A stretch of DNA of 64,000 nt from Adiantum capillus-veneris. Lineage: Eukaryota > Streptophyta > Polypodiopsida > Polypodiales > Pteridaceae. Where the stretch lies: contig CM043962.1 of the NCBI GenBank assembly GCA_014529385.2, forward strand, positions 129,268,074 to 129,332,073, given 5' to 3'. The position numbers and the translations under genes were made by a program. Of this stretch, positions 30,841 to 41,450 are shown piece by piece. Under the pieces are notes generated by a model. It worked only from the letters and a program-made list of their open reading frames with translations, was not told the origin of the DNA and made no database searches. Each line of letters opens with the position of its first letter. Positions within the stretch are counted from its first letter, which is position 1.

Positions 30841-31051
30841 CCTGGGGTAAAACAAATAACCGAGAGCGTCCGAACACTCAGATCTGAGATCTGAGTTTTT
30901 GGCGCGCGCTCAAGCAAGCAAGGTAACGCGCTCTCCCTCTCTCTCTCTCTTTCTTCTCCACACACATACACACATGCACACACACGAGGAGAGGAAGGAG
31001 AGCCAGGTATGCTCCTTCCCTCTCCTCACTCTCATGTTCCCTTTCCCTCTT

Positions 31052-31104
<53 letters not shown>

Positions 31105-31111
31105 TTGTGTT

Positions 31112-31150
<39 letters not shown>

Positions 31151-31302
31151 GACCACAAGCATAAACAAAAAACGCACACACACATGCATAACCAAAGAAT
31201 GCACACACACATTGAGAGAGGAAAAGAGAGAGAGAGCATGCATAAACCAAAAACGCACACACACACATGCATAAACAAAGAATGCACACACACATTGAGA
31301 GA

Positions 31303-31337
<35 letters not shown>

Positions 31338-31344
31338 AGAATAA

Positions 31345-32090
31345 GAAGAAGAAGAGAGTCTTAACATCGTAGGAAACTATCCCAAGAGACCTTAAAGATC
31401 TAGTCGACAAGAGTTGAACTCAAGACGTGTTATTCATGAGGGAAATGGCATAACCAATCTATCACACTTCGGTGATAGAAAAGTTATACCATTTTTCTCC
31501 TTTTTTTATTGGCGTGCACACACACCCACACACACACACCCGAGAAGAAGAGAGTTTAATTTAATGTCGTAGGAAACTAATTAAAGAGACCTAAAGATCT
31601 AGCCGACGAGGAGTTGAACTCCAGACCTGTTATTTAAGAGGAAAATTACATAACCAATCTACCACACTTGGGTGATAGAAAGGTTATACCATTTTTCTCT
31701 TTTTATTGGCACACACACACACACACACACACACACAAGAAGAAGAGAATTTTAACGTCGTAGGAAACTATCCCAAAAGACGTTAAAGATTAGGTTAGAT
31801 GTAAACTTACGTCAAATTAGATTTAGGTTTATTTAAGTTAAATTAGATTAGATTTAGTTTTATTTTTAGTTAGATTTACGTTTGATTAGATTTAGGTTTA
31901 TTTACGTTAGATTTAGATTTACGTTATATTATATTAGATTTAGGTTTATTAATTTAGGTTTAGATTTATGTTATATTAGATTAGATTTAGGTTTATTTAC
32001 GTTATTTACCTGTTATTGAAGAGGGAATTGGCATAACCAATCTACCACACTTGGATGATATAAAGGTTATACCGTTTTCTTCTTTTTATC
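31345..32090 (-). repeat. Tandem tRNA-like SINE units inside the CACTA
   Basis: Reversed units at about 31345-31518 and 31543-31711 and a third split unit (31738-31790 and 32005-32090) repeat the sequence of 8575-8951, separated by (CA)n. Shared landmarks are TCGTAGGAAACTA, GAGTTGAACTC, CATAACCAATCTA and GGTTATACC. Confidence 0.7.
31785..32005 (+). repeat. Degenerate TTAGATTTAGGTTTA array
   Basis: About 220 bp of loosely repeated TTAGATTTA and TTTAGGTTTA words sit between AAAGAT and CTGTTATT of the third SINE unit, replacing its middle. The words are close to, but not the same as, the plant telomere repeat TTTAGGG. Confidence 0.6.
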
Positions 32091-32676
32091 GTTTAAGATA
32101 AGGTTAGATTTAGATTTTCGTGTAGGCGCAACTAAGAGAGCCGCCGACGCTTGTCAGAAATGGCGAGAAAATTTCATGCGCTCATAGCCTCGACAGTCCA
32201 TGCGGACCAGCAATTCCACCTGCATGTTTGACTGCTGCTACCATACAATAAGCCGTCATGGTCAGCTAATGGAAGAGCAAATTGAGCCTACACAGAAATT
32301 AGTGATGCAAGATGACAATTCCAAGGGTCACACACACACACACACACACACACACCACATCCCGTCAAATCTAGAATAAGAATTAAGTGCCTTGAGCAGA
32401 CATCAGCTACATTGCAAGAATGGCGTACCTGCATGCTACAAACAAAGATCTAATGCGAAAAGATGTTAAGATGCTATGAAATGCTACAGCTAGAGAAGAG
32501 GCAAAGGGGTTTTGTCATGTAGACGTGGGTGTGTAGATTTCTTGTACCCACAAATATATGCATTGACCAATAAAGACGAGATTATAACCCGGTGGTTCTG
32601 ATCTCCGTGCACCTCTAGACCGAGGTGTGCGGGGATTGGACATGACTAGAGAATGTGAGATAGTTTACAGTGTGAA

Positions 32677-32723
<47 letters not shown>

Positions 32724-32785
32724 GACGAAGAATTCCAATAGAAGATTAAATTTGTTGTCCGGGTTATAAGATTTTTACCCTCATT

Positions 32786-35307
32786 ATGAGTAGTGACGAG
32801 GATGTGGGGCCGTCCAACCGAAACACCTATCTCTCAACGAGGATCTTATGTCCTTGTAATCATTGCAAGCATGTTCTGCGACGGACAAGACGCGTTTCTT
32901 TGCAGCACATTTGCGAATTTGGCGAGTTCGATCCATCTATTATAGATCGAGTTGTTGCCAATTATAACTCGTCGGACTCTGACGTTGGCCAATAGGCAGC
33001 AATCTTGCAACCCAATAGACGTGTTCGCAGGCGCTTTGGTCAAGCAGCATATGTGAGGCCACAAGATGTAGCCTCTGACAACTCGAGGGATGATCATGCA
33101 TACCACATTCCCAACGAGGAATGTTTGAGCCCGAGATTGATGAAATGATTGAGACGATCATGGATTCAGAAAGGCTTATCTATGATGATATGAAAAGTGA
33201 AGCCGATACGCCATTGTATAATGGAGCACATGTGTCTAGATTAAAAGCGGTTCTTCTCAACATGCAGGCAAAGTTTGGATGGAGTGACACTAGCGTCACA
33301 GCGCTTTTCAGGTTTACTTTAATAAAACTCTAAATGTATAATGATCTGATAGATTTTTACACAATTGTACCGTACTTTTATGTTGTGTAGATTGCTCAAA
33401 GAGCACATACTACCAGCTGATAATGTGATGCCAGATTCCCGAGAGGAAGCAAGAAAGATTTTGCGAAACTTGGGGATGGATTACAATGTGATCCACGCTT
33501 GTCCTAATGACTGCATTCTTTTCAGAGGAGAATACATAGACATGGAGAAGTGTCCAAAATGTGATTCCAAAAGATAATGAGTAGATCTCCACGGAACAAA
33601 AATTTCGCAAAAGGTTTTGCGACATTTTCCTCTACTTCCTCGCATCAAGCATTTCTTCGAATGTAAGTCCATGGCCGCCCTAGCATCATGGCGAGAATAA
33701 ATCTTCGGATGGTGTGCTACAGATTCCTGCAGATTGTGCAGCCTAGAAACATATAGATGGAACATGGTCGGATTTTGCCAGGGAAGCTCGAAATTTGCAC
33801 TTAGGCCTGGCTATGGATGGAGTAAATCCATTTGGTCAAAGATCAACATCTTACAGTGTATGGCCCGTTTTCATCGTCCACTACAACATTTTTCTACTAC
33901 CATGCTAACCATTCAGGTGCATCTTCTTGTTCACATAGTTGATGAGGTGGAAATAGCTGGCACAATACATTCAAGATGGATGTTCTTTTTAGAACGTTTC
34001 ATGAAAACGCTCAACGGATATGTGCGTCAGAAGGCACGTCCGGAGGGTAGAATGGCAGAAGGTTGGCTGGTATCAGAGTCCCTAGTGTACATTGGAGAGT
34101 GGCTAGACGGATTTGATAAATCCCGGGACACGCTGTGGCGAACCATAGATGATGAGCGCATATCTGGGATTGTCATGTGCAATCTCGGTGTTGAGAAGAA
34201 GATGATGGAAGATCTAGAGGCTAAAATCAACCAATTTTGCATGCTTCACAATCCAGTGATGCAGAAGTGGATTTCACAATATGAGGATGCAAAGCAAGAG
34301 CGACAAAGGGCAAAAATTGAGTGGAGATGGGGAAGACGACCACCGATGCACTATCCGACGGGTCTGGAGAGCCTACCAACATTCATGAGCTTAAGATGGT
34401 TGCACAACCTATTGAAAAGCGCACAACAATGCGGTGAAGAAGTGACTGAGGAAGAGTGGGAGTACTCTCGGGGTTGCGCGACCAAGGTAAGTTTGCAATG
34501 TACGACTAGTAACTTTCTAGATGTTTGAACGGACACTCATAATCTTTGTTGGTTGTAGTATAAGTCATACACAGCAACATGGTGTAAAGGTCGACATTTT
34601 AGGGTGGAACGGATCGACAAAAAGTGTTTTACTCAAGATTGTGGAATCATGGCAAAATTTGAACAGTCTAGTCAACGACGGTCCTCTGATGCAGATCCTG
34701 TGGTGGCGGAACTCACTTACTTCAGCACTCTACAAGAGATTTTGAGGATCGATTATAGAGGATTTTTTGTTGACTTGTTCGACGTGCAATGATTTAAGAT
34801 AATCATGGAGGGTCGCAATGCTACTGTGCGTAGAGGAGAGTATGGTTTTCTTGAGGTGGATTCAACTAAGAAATGGACTGACCTAAGAGACACTTTCGTA
34901 CTACGGAAGCATTGTGAACAAGTAAGTATGTAAATAGTTAACATCCCATTTTAGAATTTATGTGCTTGGAAGCTCTCATGTAAGTTATGTGGCTCTGGCA
35001 GGTGATTTCTCATCCTACAAAGTCTGCATCAAGCTGGTGGTACGTCATAGAGGTAGCCCCTCGTAGTGCACAGACATATGAAGGCTACCATGGGCCAATC
35101 ACAGCGGCATCAATGGAGGATATCGGAGAAGATGCTCAGTCAGAAGCTGTGGAGGTGGTGCCAGACGAACAGCAAGCTGCTACTCTCTATGGGGTGCATG
35201 CAGAGGATCTACAAAATGAAACAGAGGACGTTTGTTTAAACGGAGAGCTCTATATAGATATAGGAAGTTATACTGAGCTATGCGAGGATGAGAGAGAGAT
35301 CTCTTAA
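32786..35307 (+). pseudogene. CACTA TNP2-type transposase, internally deleted and broken
   Basis: The N-terminal transposase-associated domain has CPCNHCKHVLRRTRRVSLQH. After a frameshift come SRLKAVLLNMQAKFGWSD, an intron (about 33312-33390) and HACPNDCILFRGEYIDMEKC (TNP2 signature). Next are KVLRHFPLLPRIKHFF and, in another frame, LGLAMDGVNPFGQRSTSYS, the start of the catalytic region. The rest of the catalytic core is missing: at about 33900 the sequence jumps to a DUF4218-like part (VHLLVHIVDEVEIAGTIHSR). A 72-bp GT-AG intron (34487-34558) leads to a DUF4216-like part (YKSYTATWCKGRHFRVERID), a TGG-to-TGA stop near 34790, another intron (about 34925-35001) and WWYVIEVAPR with an acidic tail. 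It cannot make active transposase. Confidence 0.88.
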
Positions 35308-35351
35308 AGCCATAAATATTGTATTTGAACAATTTTGCTCCATTTTGTAAA

Positions 35352-35826
35352 TTCAGAGTTATGCACTTGCCTCTTCCATCACTCAAGTTGAATAGAAGAA
35401 GAACGCTTTTTGTTGCTGCTAGCCTTTGAACATTCCAAAGCTACAAGCACCTTCAAGTTCTTGTACGATTCTCCGTTTTGAACAATTTTGCTCCATTTTG
35501 TAAAAACTCTGGCTCTCTAAGTACCTTCCATGTTGTATAACGCTCTTTTGATTTTGCGCTCACATCTTGGGCAATCCATGGCCACATGCAGCTCCACCAC
35601 CTGGTTTTTCGACTGCAAGATTTGATTGTGTGCACTCTCTCCCTCTCTGAAAATTCAGAGTTATGCACTTGCCTCTTCCATAACTCAAGTTGAATAGAAG
35701 AAGAACGCTTTCTGTTGCTGCTAGCCTTTGAACATTCCAAAGCTACAAGCACATTCAAGTTCTTGTACGATTCTCCGTTTTGAACAATTTTGCTCCGTTT
35801 TGTAAAAACTCTAGCTCTCTAAGTAT
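35352..35826 (+). repeat. Direct duplication, ~299-bp period
   Basis: Bases 35352-35527 recur at 35651-35826 with few differences (shared TTATGCACTTGCCTCTTCCA and ACAAGCAC.TTCAAGTTCTTG). A shorter shared word, AACAATTTTGCTCC, occurs three times. It lies between the two CACTA genes. Confidence 0.8.
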
Positions 35827-36005
35827 TTGCGTCATTGCATCATTGTATTTATATGCGTCATTGTATTTAATGGTCTTTGTGTCCACTCCAGGTACATATG
35901 CTCTAGATATGTTCTCACAAGCAGAGACGACGAGCACCTTCTCTCTCTATCTCTCTCTCTCTCTATCTCTCTCTAAGTTTAAATGTTCGTGTGTTTAATG
36001 CAGGT

Positions 36006-37318
36006 ATGGATGATGAGGAGTTTCTTTCTTCTTTGTCACCCCAGCAGAGACAGTGGTACGTGGAGCATCATCACTCTGGTGCACCATCGTGCGTCCGCAT
36101 CTCCCTCTGTTTCGGAGTCCTCAACCGCTCCGAAGCTTCGGTGTCGATGAGACGATCTTCACACTCATCTAGGCGCCGACGCTCTAGTGGTGGCGGTTAT
36201 TGTGGGGGTGCCACCACCGATGCTTCGACACCGCCTCGTGTTCGACGAGGCTCTTTACCCTCCCCTTCTTTGCCCGTCCCGACACCGGCCACGACATCGC
36301 CATCGACACCAGGTTTTGCGCGGCTGACTGCCGTTCCCCGCAGCTACACACCACTAGATACTCCTCCAGGAGTCACTCCAGCGGACACTCCTCGCTTCGG
36401 GGCTCAGACTCCAGTGGAGACATCTGGCGTTCGTACCCCCATTGACAAGCCGCGAGAGACCCCTGCCGGGACACCCAGGTTCACGCGTCAGCGGCGAGAG
36501 GGCTTGCTTTACTCCGTAGACTTCAGCGGCGCATCATCTTGGATGATGAAGGCAAGAAGGTGATTTTGTACATGCTCAGTCTTTGCTCTCATGTGTTTAG
36601 ACACTACATACTAAACACCTAGAGTGAAGTACCGAATGACTTAAAACACAGAGTCATCAGAATGCTTCATGACGAGTTTCCCGTTCCAACACGGGATGAC
36701 CGCTTCAATGAAGATGTGATGAAGGTTCGAATGTGCGAATATTGTAAGCATAAGCGTTCCGAAGTGCAAAAAGCAATCAAGCATGGGTGGAGCAGACCAG
36801 ATTGGTTGGCCAAAGAAGATTGGAAGCATGCGAAGAAAGAAGCGCGCGAGAATCCCGACAAGTGGAAGCAACAAAAGGAGGCAGCCAAAGCGCGAGTAGA
36901 GGCAGGGAGCTCGCTCCACTTGTGGAGCGGCGGGTGGGCGTCATTCGAGGCGGATTTTGTAAGTGTTTTCTCATCTATGTTTGATAGTTTAGGGTTTATG
37001 GGATTTTAAATTCTAACATAATGGATTCTTTGTATGTTTTGACAGTGGTCGTTTACAAGACGTGATCCCACACCGTACGAGCGTGAGTACGCAGGCAGGA
37101 AGGGCTTAAATGTCCTTATAGACATCCTGAGTTCTCGCGGCGGCATGGTTGGTATTAGGGTTATTCTTTTCTATTTATTGTATTGTTTTATAAACGTCGC
37201 TATATGTTTATACTTACAAAAAGCTATCTTATTGGTTTTTTTTTACATAATTCGACAGATACGTCGCTTGGACGCGATGAGACGTCTGATTAGACGACGT
37301 CAATTTAGCCATAGCTAG
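36006..37318 (+). CDS. TNPA-like second gene of the CACTA element, apparently intact
   Basis: Four exons, 36006-36559, 36652-36958, 37046-37147 and 37259-37318, join with GT-AG introns and matching phase into 340 codons plus stop, with no interruption. The N-terminal third is Arg/Ser-rich, the middle is Thr-Pro-rich (repeats such as DTPPGVTPADTPRFG and ETPAGTPRF), and the C-terminal part (MLHDEFPVPTRDDRFNEDVM, WSRPDWLAKEDWKHAKKEAR, LHLWSGGWASFEADF) has the layout of plant TNPA/Transposase_24 proteins: a conserved Trp-rich block then a short H..GG.xSF motif. Such proteins bind subterminal repeats and assist the TNP2 transposase. The family call is from pattern and position, not a search. Confidence 0.75.
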
Positions 37319-37353
37319 ATAGCATTAGTTTCTTTTTGTCATAGCTTATGTAT

Positions 37354-37564
37354 TGACGGGAGCAAAGCGAACCCCGAACCCCGACGGCCTCTAAAACACC
37401 GGGGACCGCATGGCGCGCCTCGAGCCTGTCATGGTAAAGCAAACAGGGGGCACCACCTAGCTTCAGCGGCTAGGACGCAAACAACACACCACCATAACAA
37501 AGTTTTCATCCAAGAGAGATGGATGCTTGGGAGTAATGATGAAGAGGAAAGGGAATGAGATCAA

Positions 37565-37606
<42 letters not shown>

Positions 37607-38917
37607 GGGAGGGGGTATAGCGGCTTAGTACTTAGGCACCACAAAAGGATGGCGAATCCGCACACCCTTCACACATACACAAGCTCACTCCAAAACACAA
37701 GACTAGGTGGCGATTCCATACACCTCACATGGGCAAAACATTGCAAGAAAACATACTCACAAAACCTCAAGCTTTATTTAGAGAATTAGGCGATGAAATG
37801 GGGAGCATAGGGTAGGGGAATGAGAAGGGAGAGAGTGGTAGAGCACATGGCGGATAGGTGGGAGTTGATAGCGAAGACTCGCACGAGGATTATGGCCATC
37901 ATCCTTCATTTAGTTGCCCTTCATCTTCCATAGCCAAGGGTGTAGAGGTCATGCTCAAGACAAGCATGGTGATTGCGGTGATGGTGATGGTGTGGGTGTG
38001 GGGGCACTAAGCACACACAGTGCATAGTGTGTTCTTTGGTGATGTTTTGTGTCCTTAGTGTGATGGTGAACCCTCTTTATATACGGGAGGAGAGGGGAGG
38101 AATTCTAGAATTTAGAAATGAAGAAATCATTATCTACATAGGCCATGTGACTGTGGGCCCCACTTGTCTGGCTGTGTGTATATGTGCCAGAACAGCAGTC
38201 TCATGAGAGAGAGAGACTAAGAGAGAGAGATGGGTTGATGAAAAAAAGTGAGAGGTGACATGGAGAATAAAGTAATTACAAGAGGGGAGAGAGGGGAGTG
38301 TGTTCAGAGGTGAATCTGTGTGCAGATGTGTGTGAACACAAGAAAAATCAGGTAACCACCGGGTGGGGATGGGTCTGTGGGCACCTTTTTTGAGTGAAAC
38401 TGAGTGTGTGTGAGTGTGGGGGAGGTTATTTAGCTACAAGACAAGAGACATGGCGCCCTTTAGAGAGAGGGGGGGGTATTTGGGTCATGGGATATGATAG
38501 GAGAGAGAAAGAGGAGGTGGGGTATACTATTTTGGAAGATAGGGTAAGTTGCATGTGAGTTGGTGCATTATTGGTGAGTTATAATGCATTATTGGTGAGA
38601 GGTGGGGTAGCTTGAGGGGAGAGAGAAAGGAGAAAGGACAAGGGGAAGAGAGAGGGGGTTGACCTTTTGAGTGGAGGAGAGGAAAAGGGACACACGGCGG
38701 GGCAACAGTGAAGAAAAAGGAGGCAAGGTGGGGATGGGCTACCCTGCAGGCATGAGGTGGCCTATTTTACCTTTTTTATATATTTACATAATCATACTTT
38801 ATTTTTTTCTTACTTTTTCCAATGCCTTTTATCACTCCCTCCCTAAGAGGGGGTTTTCATGGGGTGGGGACGAGAGAAGAGGGGTATGGGAGCTTGGCTT
38901 GTGAAAAGCCCCCATCA
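37354..38917. mobile_element. Probable solo LTR or TIR insertion in the CACTA
   Basis: It starts TGACGGGAGC and ends GCCCCCATCA (imperfect inverted TGAYGGGRGC), and is flanked by GTAT on both sides (37350-37353, 38918-38921). The 1564-bp body is AG-rich with (GA)n at 37570-37602 and a TATA-like CTTTATATACGGG near 38072. It has no coding frame of note. A solo LTR fits best; a TIR element is the alternative. Confidence 0.5.
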
Positions 38918-39269
38918 GTATCATGAGACGACTTTTATACGTCTTTTTGAAAACCATGTATATTTTTTAAATAATGACAATGGTTTGTAACTATTACATT
39001 TGCAATGATTAACAATCAAGTGATTTTGCCTATGTGTACAATTGTCATTGATTTACTTTCATCAATTCACGCTTGTCAAATTTGTATCTTTATTTTGCAA
39101 ACAATACGTACTATGGATGATGGAGTTAATGATTATATTGTCTTGTGGGTGACTATTTTGGGTCTATATTTACCTTCGCACTTTTTTTCAAAGGTAAATA
39201 CACATATGAAACATTCAATATGGTTGATGGGTGGCAGGGCATTGAACCAAAAAATTTTCCTCTCGGACC

Positions 39270-39511
39270 TCGCTATGACCGTCGCTATATAAGGCTCTGC
39301 TGCGTCGCTATAAGCGTCGCTATTGATGGCTCTACGGCGTCGCTACAGTCGTCGCTATAGGCATTGCTATATAGCAATGCTTATAGCGACTGTCATAGCG
39401 ACATTCTCGTATCGACGCTCATAGCGACGCTCTTAGCGACGCCGGGGGTTTTAAAAACCCAGTGTATTTCCGTCGCTAAAGCATCATAAGAGCACACAAC
39501 GTCTTGTAGTG
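39270..39511 (+). repeat. CACTA 3' terminus with dense subterminal repeats
   Basis: At least ten copies of GTCGCTATA/TAGCGACG words in both directions occupy 39270-39475, with a hairpin-like GCATTGCTATATAGCAATGC. The last 36 bp end TCTTGTAGTG. Confidence 0.88.
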
Positions 39512-41450
39512 AAGCACAAAAAGTGCTCAACAAGCCTGTCTCTTGGAATGCTCTGATCGCGGGATATGCCCAACAGAGGCAGGCCTAGGAAGAGTGATGG
39601 GCTGTTTTCAGCAGATGCAGAGAGAGGGTAGCTCCCCAATGAGTTACTTGACAGTGCCTTGGCATGTATGCGAAATGTGGTGCACTTGAGAAAGCACAAA
39701 AAAGTGCTTGAGGAGCTTACTGTTCAGATTCGCGTCTCTTGGAATGCACTAATTTGCAGAATATGCACAAGAGGAGTAGGGTAAGAAAGCTCTAGGCCGT
39801 TTTCAGCAGATGCAAAGTGAGGGCCTCTGTCCAAATGCAATCACCTACGCATGCACCTTAAAGGCATGTAGCTCTACCCAACATGCTGATATGGGCTTAA
39901 ATATTCGATCTTATATTGTCAACGAAGGGCTCTTGCAAAAAGTATCGTGCTTGGTAATGCCTTGGTCCACACACATCCGTTTTCTCTCGCAACACTACCA
40001 AGCAATGAACAATAAAGGTTACAGAAGCAAAAATGGAGAGCAAGAGAATGAGTCTTTCTTTTGTGAGCTCACGTAAAGACTGTGTTAATTAGAGGTTTTG
40101 TACCAAAGTAGTAGGATCCATGTTGGTATTGTTAGCCAAGTGTTGTTGACAAAAAACACAGTGCTTGGCACTACCTTGCTTGACATGTATGCCTAATGTG
40201 GTGTACTTCATAAAGCACAAAAAGTACTCAATGAGCTCCCTGTCTGGAATGTCGTCTCTTGGAATGCTCTGATTGCGGGATGTGCCCACCAACAAAGGTA
40301 GGGCCAGGAAGCGCTGGGCTATTTTCAGTAGATCCAAAGAGAGGGCAGCTCCCCAAATGCAATCACCTACGCTTGTATCTTGAAGGCATGTGGCATTATG
40401 CAAGATGCTGGTATGGTCAAAAGAGTTCACGATGATATTGTTAGCCAGAGGATGTTGGAAAAAGCCAAGCTACTTGGCACTCCCTTGGCATGTATACCAA
40501 ATGTGGTGCACTTGAGAAAGCACAAAAAGTCCTTCAAGAGCTTATTGTTTAGAGCGCCATCTCTTGGAATGCACTGATTGTAGGATATGCACAAGGGGAG
40601 CAAGGCGAGAATGCTCTAGGCTGCTTTTAGCGGATGCAAAGTGAGGGCCTCTGTCCACATGCAATCACCTATGCATGCATCTTGAAGGCATGTGGCTCTA
40701 ACCAACATGCTCATATGGGCTTAAATATTCGATCTTTTATTGTCATCCAAGGGCTATTGCAAAAAATGTTGTGCTTGGTAATGCCTTGGTCCACACACAT
40801 CCATTTTCTCTTGCAACACCGCCAAGCAATTAGCAGTAAAGGCTACATAAGCAAAAAAAGGAGAGCAAGAGAAAGAGTCTTTGTGAGCTCACTTAAAGAC
40901 TGTGTTAAGTAGAACGTTTTGTACCGAGGTAGTAGGATTCATTCTGATATTTGTGATAGTGGGTTACTTGAAAAGAACGCATACTTGGGAAAATGCTAGT
41001 CAGTATGTATGTCAAGTGCGTTACACCTGTCAATGTGCAACAAGTCTTTGAAAATCTTACTGTGAGGAATATCGTCTTGTGGAATGCATTGGTTGCAAGA
41101 TATGCCTAACAAGGACAGAGCTAGGAAACTGTGCGATGTTTTCAACAGATGCGTCGAGAGGGCTCTCTCCAGACGCAATCACCTATGCTTATATCTTAAA
41201 GGCATGTGGCTCTATGCAAGATGCTAATATGGACACAAAAATTCATGATGATCTTGTTACTCGGATGCCATTGAAAAGAGATGTTGTGCCAGGCACTGCC
41301 TTGGTCGATGTGTATGCCAAATGTGGTGCACTTGAGAAAGCACAAATAGTCTCTTGGAATGTATTGATTGCGGGATACACACAATAGGAGTAGGGCCAGA
41401 AATCTCTAGGTTGTTTTCAACAGATGCGAATCGACTATGGTCTAGGATTC
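39512..41450 (+). pseudogene. PPR protein gene remnant, 3' part with several repeat units
   Basis: Successive PLS-type phrases read in shifting frames: VSWNALIAGYAQ, QSEGLCPNAITYACTLKACS, GLNIRSYIVNEGLLQK, again at 40230-40400, 40560-40760 and 41080-41390 (AITYAYILKACGSMQDANM, VVPGTALVDVYAKCGALEKA). Intact genes of this class carry tandem 31-36-residue motifs and edit or process organelle RNA. Frameshifts and stops occur every 100-300 bp, so it is a pseudogene. The high similarity between units could reflect internal duplication. Confidence 0.75.

Larger units (their letters stand above)
30719..39511 (+). mobile_element. CACTA (En/Spm) DNA transposon, 8.8 kb
   Basis: The ends are CACTACAAGAGG and ACGTCTTGTAGTG (inverted CACTACAAGA). 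Three-base direct repeats AAG flank it at 30716-30718 and 39512-39514. The disrupted PPR sequence rejoins across it, and a paralogous unit at about 40205-40225 shows the unoccupied site. Inside, on the plus strand, are a broken TNP2-type transposase (32786-35307) and a TNPA-like gene (36006-37318), the standard En/Spm gene pair. Confidence 0.93.

Noticed and set aside
31000-31410. Cys/Val-rich open frames near 31 kb
   Set aside because: They are translations of CA/GT and GA/CT repeats within the CACTA element.
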